A stretch of DNA of 64,000 nucleotides, taken from Dehalobacterium formicoaceticum (GTDB lineage: Bacteria; Bacillota; Dehalobacteriia; Dehalobacteriales; Dehalobacteriaceae). Below the pieces are notes generated by a model that worked only from the letters and a program-made list of their open reading frames with translations, ran no database searches and was not told the DNA's origin. Of the stretch, positions 55,724 through 64,000 are shown piece by piece. How positions within the stretch are numbered: position 1 is the stretch's first letter; every line of letters begins with the position of its first letter. The translations under genes were made by a program, and so were the position numbers. The stretch is from positions 1-64,000 of the forward strand of contig NZ_CP022121.1 in NCBI RefSeq assembly GCF_002224645.1, read 5' to 3'.

Positions 55724-56791
55724 TTATTGGAAGAGCTCCGGATCATTCAAAAGTTGGCTCGGCAGTTGCTCATTACTGAATTCCTGTATTCCGGCTGCAT
55801 AAGGCAGGATTTCATACTGTTGAAAATAGACTACGATACCGTTATTGGAAAGATAATAAGGCTGATCAGCAGCAATCTGATCGAAAGGTTCAAACAATGC
55901 TTCGGTTAAGTCCCTTTCCTCCAACTGCTGCTTTACTTCATTACTGATCAGAGAGACGTAGTCTGCATCTTCCCGGAACAAATCCTTTAAAGCATACTGC
56001 TGCCCCGTTTCCAGATTGATGGTATAGGAGGTCTGTACCGTGCTACCATGGGCTCCGCCTGCATACTGATAATTTTGAAAGACCAGGCTCAAGATATTTT
56101 TTTGATTAAATTTGATCTGATAGTTAAAATAAGTTTCACACTGATTGGGTATCCAGTCCTTTACTTCTTTGGCAGCTTCGGTAAGACTCAAGGCATTATT
56201 TTTCCCTTCTTGGGCTGCTTTTTCTGCTAGCTCCTTAAAAATTCCGTTGATTTCATCCTGAAGCATTTGTGATTTCATTCCTTCGATCACCGGATACTGA
56301 AGGGTAATTTTAAGGGTATCATTTTCCGAAGATTCTTTTACCGTATCAATGGTAATATTATTTTCCTGAATTTTTTTCAATAGCACTGTTCCCTCGGATT
56401 GATCCCATTGGGTCTGCATAGAAAAATAATCGGAAAAGAACTCCGCGGCGAAATAAGTTCTTCCCTGAATGATCCTGTATTCATGTGAAAAATAGAAAAG
56501 ATGATCATCATCCCTGATCAATCGGTTTTTTAAATCCAAGGAAAATGATCTTTGTTGGTTGTCAAGGGAAATTAAATGATTCGAGGACATCCAACCCACT
56601 TTATATCCCATGGTCTCACAAATTTCCCGTACCGGGAGGTAGAGAGAACCATCTTCCGCATAAGCACCAAGCTGAAGGATCCGGTTATTCAACTTAATTT
56701 CCTGGGTCTTGAAATCAGCAGCCCAGGCTCCTAAAGACCATGTGACCAGCATGAAAGCCATGAGTCCAAATGTAATAATTTTCTTCATCAT
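55724..56791 (-). CDS. secreted protein: copper-amine-oxidase-like N-terminal domain plus DUF4163/DUF3298-type domains
   Basis: 355 residues. The signal peptide ends near AWA (about 24). Residues 30-140 are a Cu_amine_oxidN1-type module (LGAYAEDGSLYLPVREICETMGYKVGW), common in clostridial envelope proteins and not enzymatic. Residues 145-350 have DUF4163/DUF3298 features (YFNYQIKFNQKNILSLVFQNYQYAGGAHGSTVQTSYTINLETGQQYALKDLF), a fold also found in RsiV-type anti-sigma factors. It probably binds a cell-wall or extracellular ligand. Confidence 0.8.
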   Translation of the reverse strand: MMKKIITFGLMAFMLVTWSLGAWAADFKTQEIKLNNRILQLGAYAEDGSLYLPVREICETMGYKVGWMSSNHLISLDNQQRSFSLDLKNRLIRDDDHLFYFSHEYRIIQGRTYFAAEFFSDYFSMQTQWDQSEGTVLLKKIQENNITIDTVKESSENDTLKITLQYPVIEGMKSQMLQDEINGIFKELAEKAAQEGKNNALSLTEAAKEVKDWIPNQCETYFNYQIKFNQKNILSLVFQNYQYAGGAHGSTVQTSYTINLETGQQYALKDLFREDADYVSLISNEVKQQLEERDLTEALFEPFDQIAADQPYYLSNNGIVVYFQQYEILPYAAGIQEFSNEQLPSQLLNDPELFQ

Positions 56792-56842
56792 AAACCATCC
56801 TTTCCAGTTTATCTAGAATTAGAAAAGTTCGTATTCGTATAA

Positions 56843-56879
56843 AAAGCAAGGAAATGAGATTAGCCCCTTTCCTTGCTTT
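56843..56879 (-). terminator. intrinsic terminator
   Basis: AAAGCAAGGAAA (56843-56854) pairs with TTTCCTTGCTTT (56868-56879). On the minus strand it is followed by TTTTTATACG. It ends the nfeD-floA transcript. Confidence 0.8.
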
Positions 56880-56894
56880 ACAGTAAAATTAAAT

Positions 56895-57359
56895 TTAGCG
56901 TCGATAGGGGCGTTTTGCCCTGGGTGGCTGGAGGATTTCCGACATAATAATGCCTTGAACTAAGGTCTGGGGTGTCAAAGACAAATCCCTCCGGGAACCC
57001 CGAACTTTATCAGATTTGACATTCGGTGCGGTTACCGCAACTTCGTTGACAGGAAGTACCGATTCCGCCGGTGTGGTAGAAAGCATCTCACCTTCTTCCA
57101 TGTTTTTGATGGGATAAGTCTTCTTATTTTGAAAAACCTCCGGTTCCAAGATAACCGGCTCCGGCTGCTCTTGTTTCGGAGCAGATTTTTCCGTGGGCGG
57201 AACCCCGCTCATTTCTCGCAGAAGATCCTGCAGCTCTTTACCAAAATCCTCAAATTTAGGGAAGTTTGATGTAGCAGGGGGCGTGGATTGTCCCTGTCCC
57301 CCCTTAGGAGGTGTTTTTTTCTTTCTTCCCACATTAGAAGCAATCCAGAAGAGCACCAA
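56895..57359 (-). CDS. hypothetical Pro/Glu-rich protein downstream of floA, probably membrane-anchored
   Basis: About 154 residues from a GTG. The frame is open further upstream (DILGILLLVLFWIASNV), which would complete a membrane helix, but it has no ATG/GTG/TTG before a stop; only rarer starts near 57385 would include it. The rest is disordered and basic/acidic (KKKTPPKGGQGQSTPP..., ...PPRAKRPYRR), with a short conserved-looking SLTPQTLVQGIIMSEIL. It lies downstream of floA on the same strand. Function unknown; a link to membrane microdomains is suggested only by position. Confidence 0.6.
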   Translation of the reverse strand: MVLFWIASNVGRKKKTPPKGGQGQSTPPATSNFPKFEDFGKELQDLLREMSGVPPTEKSAPKQEQPEPVILEPEVFQNKKTYPIKNMEEGEMLSTTPAESVLPVNEVAVTAPNVKSDKVRGSRRDLSLTPQTLVQGIIMSEILQPPRAKRPYRR

Positions 57360-57430
57360 TAATAATATGCCGAGAATATCGATCGTAACCTCACCTCACC
57401 TTTTACAATCCTCACCTTTTCTCATTGTTC

Positions 57431-58432
57431 TTACTTCTTAGGGGGGGTGGTGCTTGGTGTGACGTTATCTTTATCAATCTGGGAAATACTTTCCCTCATT
57501 TTTGTATCCGCCATCACATTTTGCATATTATAATAATCCATCACACCCAGTCGTCCGTTCCGGAAAGCCTCCGCCAGGGCTTCAGGAACCTCGGCTTCAG
57601 CCTCAACCACTTTTGCTCTCATTTCCTGGACGCGAGCCAACATTTCCTGTTCTTTAGCCACAGCCATGGCCCGTCGCTCTTCCGCCTTAGCTTGAGCAAT
57701 CCTCTTATCTGCTTCCGCCTGATCTGTCTGCAACTCAGCACCAATATTTCGTCCCACATCCACGTCGGCAATATCAATGGAAAGAATTTCAAAGGCTGTG
57801 CCGGCATCCAACCCTTTGTTCAGTACTGTATGAGAGATATTATCAGGGTGTTCCAGCACGTCTTTATGGGATTCACTAGCGCCCACCGTAGAAACGATCC
57901 CCTCTCCGACCCGGGCAATGACGGTCTCTTCTCCTGCTCCCCCGACTAAACGATCGATATTTGCACGTACCGTCACCTTTGCTCTGGCTTTTACCTCAAT
58001 TCCGTTTTTCGCCATCGCCGCGATCTGAGGTGTTTCAATGACCTTGGGATTAACACTCATCTGTACCGCCTCCAGAACATTTCGACCGGCCAAATCGATG
58101 GCTGCCGCCCGTTCAAAGGCTAAGGCAATATTCGCTCGCTCTGCAGCAATGAGAGCGTTGACTACTCTGTCTACATTCCCGCCGGCTAAATAATGGGCCT
58201 CCAATTTGCCAATATTAACGGATAAACCGGCTTTTTCTGCTTTGATCTGGGGATTAACAATCTTGGATGGTACCACCCTTCTCAAGCGCATACCAATCAA
58301 GTCCACAATACCCACTTTGACACCGGCTGCTAAAGCCGAGATCCACAGACCTACAGGAACAAAGCTGAAAATAATTACAACAGCCAGCAACAGTAAAACA
58401 AAGATGATAATACCGCTTAATTGAATTAGCAT
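57431..58432 (-). CDS. floA: flotillin-like protein FloA
   Basis: 333 residues. A membrane hairpin (about 5-30) precedes the SPFH/UPF0365 region ([85 protein letters not shown] in segments). A Glu/Ala-rich coiled coil follows (about 230-290, [18 protein letters not shown]). FloA organises functional membrane microdomains. It is 16 bp from nfeD, the usual partner. Confidence 0.95.
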   Translation of the reverse strand: MLIQLSGIIIFVLLLLAVVIIFSFVPVGLWISALAAGVKVGIVDLIGMRLRRVVPSKIVNPQIKAEKAGLSVNIGKLEAHYLAGGNVDRVVNALIAAERANIALAFERAAAIDLAGRNVLEAVQMSVNPKVIETPQIAAMAKNGIEVKARAKVTVRANIDRLVGGAGEETVIARVGEGIVSTVGASESHKDVLEHPDNISHTVLNKGLDAGTAFEILSIDIADVDVGRNIGAELQTDQAEADKRIAQAKAEERRAMAVAKEQEMLARVQEMRAKVVEAEAEVPEALAEAFRNGRLGVMDYYNMQNVMADTKMRESISQIDKDNVTPSTTPPKK

Positions 58433-58448
58433 AGTAACCTCCTCTTGA

Positions 58449-59759
58449 TTATCTACTCATTCTTACCACGACTCGTGTCCCTTCTACTTGCACCACCTGA
58501 ACCTCTGTGTCCCGTGGGATAAATCCACCTTCCGTGACCACATCGATGCGCTTACCGTTAATCTCTGCCGTCCCGGATGGTCTGAGAGGTGTAAGGGATA
58601 TTCCTTGTGCCCCCAATAATTCGGAAAGATTTTCTTCCGGCGCCACATAGCCCTCCGATTTTTCCTGTCTCGTCCCCAAAATCAATCGATTCCACAAGCG
58701 TCTTGTTCTCATATATTTAAAGCTGATTACCACCAAAACCACAGTGCCCAAAAGGGCAATAATTAAGGAAATGATGGCCTGCTCCAAACTTGTCGCCGTT
58801 AAAATAATACTAAATATCATCGCCCCCAAGCCGGCCACTCCGGCAATGCCAAAACCCGGGACTACAAATATTTCGACCAGCATAAGGATAATCCCAATGA
58901 TAAAAAGCAGGATAGACTCCCAGCCGGTAAAACCGGCGATAAAATGGCCTCCAAAATACAGTCCCAGAGATGTTAAGCCCAGCAATCCGGATACACCCCA
59001 ACCTACCGTCAGGAGCTCCAGAATAATCCCGGCAAAACCTATTGTTAACAAAATAGGACTTATATAAGGGTTAGTAACCCAACGGGCAAGGTTTTCGGCA
59101 GAGATGGCCTCTGCTACCACCACCCTGCTGTCACTTAAGTTTGAAAGGTTTAGTACTTCCTGTCGATTAGCTGCAGAGAAATCGGCCATCTTTAACTCCA
59201 GGGCCTGCTGCTGCGTTAAAGTGAGCAGCTTTCCCTTTGCCTTTAGCCCTTCAATTTCAATATCCGCATCTGCCATCGCAGCAGCAATATTACCATCCCG
59301 GCCATAAGTTTCCGCCGCAGCCCGCAGCTTTTGGGACCACATGGAAACTACTTTTTCATCCGCCTTTTGATCACCTAATCTAGGTTCCGCTGCGCCAATG
59401 GTTGTTCCCGGCGCCATAAAGATTTTTTCCCCGGAAAGAGTGATCAAAGCCCCGGCAGAAATGGCTTTCTTGGTCACAAAACTTGTCGTGGGTACAGAAG
59501 AGCGCAGTGCCCGTTCATTAATAAGAATTGCCGCATCAATGTAGCCGCCGTAGGTATCAATTTCTAATATTACCCTGGCAGCATCAGCCTCTTCCGCTTC
59601 ATCATAGATTCGTTCCACAAAAGATGCCAAAGCCGGGTCAATATTTCCTTCAATAGGAATAATATAAACCACATCACCTGGTTGAGCCAGCGCCGGAACA
59701 GATAAAATCAACAGAATCAGCAGGATCCAAAACCATTGAGTTCTTAATTTACACATCAT
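58449..59759 (-). CDS. NfeD-type membrane serine protease
   Basis: 436 residues. Signal peptide (about 5-25), then a ClpP-class protease domain ([39 protein letters not shown]; nucleophile Ser in [14 protein letters not shown]). Several membrane helices follow (about 230-345), with a C-terminal OB-fold NfeD domain ([35 protein letters not shown]). The family pairs with flotillin/stomatin proteins, as here with floA. Confidence 0.93.
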   Translation of the reverse strand: MMCKLRTQWFWILLILLILSVPALAQPGDVVYIIPIEGNIDPALASFVERIYDEAEEADAARVILEIDTYGGYIDAAILINERALRSSVPTTSFVTKKAISAGALITLSGEKIFMAPGTTIGAAEPRLGDQKADEKVVSMWSQKLRAAAETYGRDGNIAAAMADADIEIEGLKAKGKLLTLTQQQALELKMADFSAANRQEVLNLSNLSDSRVVVAEAISAENLARWVTNPYISPILLTIGFAGIILELLTVGWGVSGLLGLTSLGLYFGGHFIAGFTGWESILLFIIGIILMLVEIFVVPGFGIAGVAGLGAMIFSIILTATSLEQAIISLIIALLGTVVLVVISFKYMRTRRLWNRLILGTRQEKSEGYVAPEENLSELLGAQGISLTPLRPSGTAEINGKRIDVVTEGGFIPRDTEVQVVQVEGTRVVVRMSR

Positions 59760-59818
59760 ACCACCTCCTAATAAAAATTCCCGATATGTAAATTATTATT
59801 CCAATCTGATACTTAAAA

Positions 59819-59845
59819 GCCCGGTATTTATGACAAATACCGGGC
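59819..59845 (-). terminator. terminator of the dnaJ-rpsU transcript
   Basis: GCCCGGTATTT (59819-59829) pairs with AAATACCGGGC (59835-59845). On the minus strand a TTTTAAG tail follows. Confidence 0.75.
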
Positions 59846-59876
59846 GGACTTTTTACCTAAACTTAAGCAGGAGGGT

Positions 59877-60053
59877 TTAATGGAACTTGCGTTTTCTGGC
59901 TGCTTCTGATTTTTTCTTTCTTTTCACACTGGGTTTTTCATAGTGCTCATGCTTTCTGATTTCAGCCATGACACCTGATTTCTGACATGTACGTTTAAAG
60001 CGACGCAACGCACTATCCAGCGATTCATTTTTGCCTACTCGAACTTCACTCAA
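59877..60053 (-). CDS. rpsU: 30S ribosomal protein S21
   Basis: 58 residues from a TTG at 60053, preceded by a GGGAGGGAG stretch. [21 protein letters not shown] at the start, the [30 protein letters not shown] middle and the basic RKRKFH end are S21. It lies between the HIT gene and nfeD, the common order in Firmicutes. Confidence 0.95.
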   Translation of the reverse strand: MSEVRVGKNESLDSALRRFKRTCQKSGVMAEIRKHEHYEKPSVKRKKKSEAARKRKFH

Positions 60054-60186
60054 CCTTGATCTCCCTCCCTCCGCTACTATCCATGTTGCTGCGAATATAG
60101 ATGCGAGTTATTCTAGGATTGGAATAAATATATGTTTGGAAATTATTCAATTTATATTATATCGGAAATAGGCCGTTCAGTCAACC

Positions 60187-60528
60187 CTATCCGGCAAAGG
60201 CTCCCAGTTTTCTGCCGCCGATTAAGTGAAAATGCAGGTGGTAAACTTCCTGACCGCCATTTTCCTTGCAATTGTTTACCAAGCGATATCCCTGCTCAGC
60301 AATACCAGCTTCTTGGGCGATTTTAACAGCCGCCACATGGATTCGTCCGATTAAATCGGCATCTTCCGGCTCAATCTGAGAGATATCAGGTATATGACGT
60401 TTGGGAATGATTAAAATATGTACCGGTGCCCTGGGATTAATGTCTTTAAAAGCAAAAATATCTTTGTCTTCATAGACAATCTGGGAAGGAATCTCTTTGT
60501 TAATAATCTTGCAGAATATACAATCCAT
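60187..60528 (-). CDS. HIT-family nucleotide-binding hydrolase
   Basis: 113 residues from the ATG at 60528 (AGGGGTGA); the longer frame to 60633 lies inside mtaB. MDCIFCKIINKEIPSQIVYEDKDIFAFKDI at the N-terminus and the histidine triad HLHFHLIGGR (about 97-106) are HINT-type signatures. Probable hydrolysis of nucleoside phosphoramidates. Part of the dnaJ-prmA-rsmE-mtaB-HIT-rpsU block. Confidence 0.95.
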   Translation of the reverse strand: MDCIFCKIINKEIPSQIVYEDKDIFAFKDINPRAPVHILIIPKRHIPDISQIEPEDADLIGRIHVAAVKIAQEAGIAEQGYRLVNNCKENGGQEVYHLHFHLIGGRKLGAFAG

Positions 60529-60541
60529 GATTTCACCCCTT

Positions 60542-61873
60542 TTATTTTTTAAGATGGCCAAAAATAACATTATCCTGATAACGTTCCAAAGAAACCGAGA
60601 CCAGCTGACCTTTATAATCACCATTTTCGGCAAACAAGATTTTTAAATAATTGCCACTATGGCCTTCCCAAAAATTTTCTCCGTTAATCTCTACCCTTTG
60701 CTCCGCTAAAACCTCCACGGTTCTTCCTAAATATTTCCGTGCGTATTCCCGGGACAATCTTTCCCCTAAAGCAATCAATCGCTTGCTGCGCTCTTCTTTC
60801 ACCTGCGGGGAAATCTGATCCGGAAAAGAGGCTGCCGCTGTGCCCTTGCGGGGAGAATATTTAAAAACATGAAGACCGGAAAACCCGATTTTTTCCACCA
60901 GATCATAGGTGTTTTGGAAAGCTTCCTCTGTTTCTCCCGGAAAACCTACCATAATATCTGTCGTAAAGGCGATATCAGGAAGTATCCTACGAATCCGTTC
61001 CACTAAGGATAAATAATAGGCGGTGTCATAGTGTCTGTTCATCCGACCTAAGATCTCATCATCACCACTTTGTAAAGAAATATGAAGATGGGGGCATAAG
61101 ATAGGAGAACTCGTCATCACCTGGAGTAATTCCTCATTAATTTCATTGGGATCTAAAGAACTGATGCGCAGCCTTTTTAAATCAGATATCCGGACTAATT
61201 CCCCCACCAAACCGGCTAAATCCATTTGTGGCCTTAAATCAGACCCATAGGCTCCCGTATGGATTCCGGTCAGAATTATTTCCTTGTATCCGCTGTAAAC
61301 CAGTTGTTTTGCCGCCTCCAAGACCCGTTCTAAAGGCCTGCTCCGCACCGGGCCCCGGGCATAGGGAATAATACAATAAGAGCAATACTGATTACAGCCT
61401 TCCTGAATTTTCAGATAGGCCCGGACCATATGAGGATGAAGCTCTTCTCCGGTTATTTCCTCAAAGTCATCCGCCTGCATAATATCCCCGACAACATTGA
61501 GCGGTTTCCGCGCCGCTTTGGCCTCTTCCAGCAGGTCAAGCAAACGATGACGATCTTGAGTGCCGATGACTAAATCCACTCCATTAATCCCCAAAACATC
61601 CCCGGGAGAAGTTTGAGCGTAACAGCCGGTAACCACCACCATGGCGGCCGGATTATTTTTGATCGCCCGCCGAACCATTTGACGGGATTTACGATCTGCC
61701 AAGTGGGTCACGGTACAGGTATTGATGACATAAAGATCAGCTTTTTCTTCAAAGGGTACCTCTTGAAAACCTGCCTGGATTAAGCTGCTCACGATGGCAT
61801 CCGTTTCGTTTTGGTTCACCTTGCAGCCCAATGTACAAACGGCCACCTTTGATTTATTGATTTCTCTTGCCAC
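60542..61873 (-). CDS. mtaB: tRNA (t6A37) methylthiotransferase MtaB
   Basis: 443 residues. The N-terminal UPF0004 cluster Cys (VCTLGCKVNQNETD), the radical SAM motif CNQYCSYC (about 155-162) followed by IIPYARGPVRSRP, and a C-terminal TRAM domain (about 375-440) mark MtaB, which makes ms2t6A37 in tRNAs. The GTG start overlaps rsmE by 20 bp. Confidence 0.95.
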   Translation of the reverse strand: MAREINKSKVAVCTLGCKVNQNETDAIVSSLIQAGFQEVPFEEKADLYVINTCTVTHLADRKSRQMVRRAIKNNPAAMVVVTGCYAQTSPGDVLGINGVDLVIGTQDRHRLLDLLEEAKAARKPLNVVGDIMQADDFEEITGEELHPHMVRAYLKIQEGCNQYCSYCIIPYARGPVRSRPLERVLEAAKQLVYSGYKEIILTGIHTGAYGSDLRPQMDLAGLVGELVRISDLKRLRISSLDPNEINEELLQVMTSSPILCPHLHISLQSGDDEILGRMNRHYDTAYYLSLVERIRRILPDIAFTTDIMVGFPGETEEAFQNTYDLVEKIGFSGLHVFKYSPRKGTAAASFPDQISPQVKEERSKRLIALGERLSREYARKYLGRTVEVLAEQRVEINGENFWEGHSGNYLKILFAENGDYKGQLVSVSLERYQDNVIFGHLKK

Positions 61874-62612
61874 CTAAATCACCCAGTTCATAAAGAATAA
61901 TGGAAAGCGCAACAAATCCGGCGGTTTCCGTGCGTAAAATCCTAGGCCCCAAAGAAACCTTATGGGCACCCCACTCCATGGCCAGCTCTGCCTCCTCAGA
62001 GGAAATCCCTCCTTCCGGACCGATCAGCAAGGCAAAGGGGCCGGTAATCTGAGGGTAACTGCGGAAATAATCCTTCAATCCCGACTGCCTTTCTTCTTCC
62101 CAAGGCATGATCAAGGTGGTTTCCGGAGGCAATTGCCGTAGAGCTGCCACCAAATCAGAAATCGGAAGAATTGGAGGTACAACGGATCTCTGGCTTTGTT
62201 TAGCTGCTTCTGCTGCCACCCGCTGCCATCTTTCCCGCCGTTTTTCTTCTTTTTCTGAAGAAAGTTTGACAATGGTTCGTTTCATTTGCACCGGGATCAA
62301 TTTCTTGATGCCGATTTCCGTGCATTTCTGAATAATAAGTTCCATTTTTTCTCCCTTTGGTATCCCTTGTAGGAGAAAAACATCCACAGGAGGCTCTTGG
62401 CTGGAGGAAACCCGTTCCAATATCTTTGCCTCCACTGATTGGGGGGAGGAGGAGATTATTTCCGCCAAATATTCGGTTCCTGCTCCATCGGTGACGATCA
62501 TGCGGTCACCCGGATTCAAGCGCAGTACCCGATTGATATGATGCACATCACTCCCGGTGATGGTAATAAGTTCATCCATAATCTGAGTGGGAGAAACAAA
62601 GAACCTATGCAT
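61854..62612 (-). CDS. rsmE: 16S rRNA m3U1498 methyltransferase RsmE
   Basis: 252 residues. MHRFFVSPTQIMDELITITGSDVHHINRVLRLNPGD (PUA-like N-terminus) and the SPOUT knot FALLIGPEGGISSEEAELAMEWGAHKVSLGPRILRTETA are diagnostic. It is separated from prmA by 4 bp and overlaps mtaB. Confidence 0.96.
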   Translation of the reverse strand: MHRFFVSPTQIMDELITITGSDVHHINRVLRLNPGDRMIVTDGAGTEYLAEIISSSPQSVEAKILERVSSSQEPPVDVFLLQGIPKGEKMELIIQKCTEIGIKKLIPVQMKRTIVKLSSEKEEKRRERWQRVAAEAAKQSQRSVVPPILPISDLVAALRQLPPETTLIMPWEEERQSGLKDYFRSYPQITGPFALLIGPEGGISSEEAELAMEWGAHKVSLGPRILRTETAGFVALSIILYELGDLGGKRNQ

Positions 62613-62616
62613 AACA

Positions 62617-63549
62617 TCAACCTCGCCGGGCGATCACAACCACCCATTCTCCCTCATGCATCACTTTCTCAATTAAAAATGCATGTTCCTTTAAAACAGT
62701 TTCTACATCTAATAATCGCTCTTTTATGATACCGGAAGCAATGAAAATTCCATTTTTCTCGAGTAAAGCAAGAGTCTGAGGAATCAGACGGATAATAACA
62801 TCTGCGATAATATTGGCTACGATGATATCTGCTGTTCCCTTGATACCGGAAGCTAAATCCCCCTGAACAACAGAAACACGCGCATTCGCTCCATTCAAGG
62901 TAATATTATCTCTGGTGGCATCAATGCTCACCGGATCATGGTCAATGGCCAACACCTTTCCTGCTCCTAATTTAGCAGCAGTCAGCGCCAGAATACCGGA
63001 ACCGGAACCAACGTCAATAACGCGGCAACCTGGGAAAACGTATTCTTCCAAGGCCCGGATACACATGGCTGTCGTAGGATGATTTCCTGTGCCAAAAGCC
63101 ATGCCCGGATCCATTTCAATGATGATTTCTCCTTCTTTGGCCTGGTATGATTCCCAGGAAGGTTTAATCACGACCCGATTACCAATTCTCTCCGGTTTGT
63201 AATAGGCTTTCCAGGAGGTAGCCCAGTCTTCAGTAGCAACCTCAGTTTCGGTAATTTGAAGCCTTCCTTCAGGAAAAAGAGATCTGATTTCCTCCGATTG
63301 CTTTTTAAAGGCTGCCATGGTTTCAACTAAACGATGATCAATGGGAAAATAGCCTTTAATGATCACATTTTCTGCATCTAAAAGCTCCGGAGAGATCTCC
63401 CAAGCATCCCAACTCTGATCATCAATATTTCGGCGCATGGCAAAAGGCTCTTCAATCACAACACCCCCGGCTCCTAATTCCCAAAACAAATTCGCCAGGG
63501 ATTCAGACATTTCTTCTGTTGTTGTAACGGTTACTTCTAAATAATTCAA
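62617..63549 (-). CDS. prmA: ribosomal protein L11 methyltransferase
   Basis: 310 residues from a TTG at 63549 (MNYLEVTV, GAGGTG six bases upstream); the ATG at 63576 adds nine residues and lacks a site. It has a substrate-recognition N-terminus (about 1-60), then the SAM motif VIDVGSGSGILALTAAKLGAGKVLAIDHDP and the NPPY-like VANIIADVI. It trimethylates L11. Confidence 0.95.
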   Translation of the reverse strand: MNYLEVTVTTTEEMSESLANLFWELGAGGVVIEEPFAMRRNIDDQSWDAWEISPELLDAENVIIKGYFPIDHRLVETMAAFKKQSEEIRSLFPEGRLQITETEVATEDWATSWKAYYKPERIGNRVVIKPSWESYQAKEGEIIIEMDPGMAFGTGNHPTTAMCIRALEEYVFPGCRVIDVGSGSGILALTAAKLGAGKVLAIDHDPVSIDATRDNITLNGANARVSVVQGDLASGIKGTADIIVANIIADVIIRLIPQTLALLEKNGIFIASGIIKERLLDVETVLKEHAFLIEKVMHEGEWVVVIARRG

Positions 63550-63559
63550 ATTAAGCACC

Positions 63560-64000
63560 TCAACCTTTAAAAGCATCTTTTACCTTATTAAAAAAACCCT
63601 TTCCTTTATCAGCACGGTGACTATCAGATTCATGTTCTTCAGAAGGTAAATTCCCAAAATCACGCAGTATCTCCTTCTGCTCTTCGGTAAGATGGGTGGG
63701 GGTGACCACTTTAACACGTACATGATGATCCCCTCTCCCGTAGCCTCTCAGCTTGGTTATCCCCCGACCCCGCAAGCGAAAGGAAGTACCTGTTTGAGTT
63801 CCTTCCGGAATCGTTAGTTTAACCTTGCCATCCAGGGTCGGTATCTCTACCTCGCAGCCCAGGGCTGCCTGAACGAAGGATAAGGGAAATTCGCCAATGA
63901 CATCATCGTTTTCTCTCTTGAAGGTATCATGAGGACGTACCGACACATAAACGTAAAGATCACCGGGAGGACCCCCTAAGGTTCCTGCTTCACCTTCGTG
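63560..64000 (-). CDS. dnaJ: chaperone DnaJ, C-terminal part (cut by window edge)
   Basis: The frame is open to the window end. The visible 146 residues start [34 protein letters not shown] and hold C-terminal domains I and II ([40 protein letters not shown]). The J domain, Gly/Phe linker and zinc fingers lie beyond the window edge. Confidence 0.96.
   Translation of the reverse strand, partial: HEGEAGTLGGPPGDLYVYVSVRPHDTFKRENDDVIGEFPLSFVQAALGCEVEIPTLDGKVKLTIPEGTQTGTSFRLRGRGITKLRGYGRGDHHVRVKVVTPTHLTEEQKEILRDFGNLPSEEHESDSHRADKGKGFFNKVKDAFKG

Overview
The window looks like chromosome of a strictly anaerobic, monoderm Clostridia member, closest in flavour to Peptococcaceae/Desulfitobacteriaceae. 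This rests on strong AGGAGG-type ribosome sites, glycyl-radical and B12 enzymes, a selenocysteine-decoded gene, CprK-like Crp/Fnr regulators, cytoplasmic arylsulfotransferase-like proteins, and the clostridial dnaJ-prmA-rsmE-mtaB-HIT-rpsU-nfeD-floA block. The genus is an inference.

Layout. 1-16.3 kb is mixed housekeeping and accessory DNA: a HesB/IscA-like selenoprotein with a bacterial SECIS hairpin, YjbQ, SelO, NudC, a PadR-FtsW/RodA operon, a homocysteine methyltransferase, an amidohydrolase, a K+ channel, a Memo-like protein and a giant alpha-2-macroglobulin, with small IS200/IS605-like hairpin relics. 16.5-33.5 kb (all minus strand) is a complete ethanolamine-type bacterial microcompartment (BMC) locus. 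It holds EutBC with reactivase EutA, cobalamin adenosyltransferase EutT, two CoA-acylating aldehyde dehydrogenases (one frameshifted), PduL, EutP/EutQ, PduS/PduT, EutJ and at least nine shell proteins, headed by an amidohydrolase-like protein. 33.7-42.4 kb (plus strand) holds a PAS-sigma54 activator, a TRAP transporter, a glycyl radical enzyme whose active-site pattern fits isethionate sulfite-lyase (IslA), and its activase. 42.5-55.6 kb is an island of three signal-peptide-less arylsulfotransferase-like proteins, two Crp/Fnr regulators, an atypical thioredoxin reductase fusion, a thioredoxin, a DASS-type anion transporter and two LysR regulators. 55.7-64 kb is a secreted protein followed by the conserved housekeeping block, ending inside dnaJ.

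How the parts fit. Ethanolamine ammonia-lyase and IslA both yield acetaldehyde, so the compartment could serve both substrates. EutE makes acetyl-CoA, PduL makes acetyl phosphate, and EutP/EutQ could make acetate plus ATP. No alcohol dehydrogenase is present. The PduS/PduT pair offers a route to move electrons out of the shell, possibly to respiration of the sulfite released from isethionate. Four good -24/-12 (sigma54) promoter matches lie before the amidohydrolase gene, before the eut core and, as a tandem pair, before the TRAP genes. All could be driven by the one PAS-sigma54 activator encoded between them.

Most notable observations: (1) the amidohydrolase-like protein at the head of the BMC operon carries a C-terminal copy of the EutC N-terminal targeting helix and has lost the family HxH metal motif; (2) IslA and an ethanolamine BMC appear to share one sigma54 circuit; (3) an unannotatable-by-default selenoprotein lies at 47-346; (4) an arylsulfotransferase/thioredoxin/CprK-like island has a perfect palindrome in one promoter. 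All calls come from reading the sequence by eye; no database search was run.
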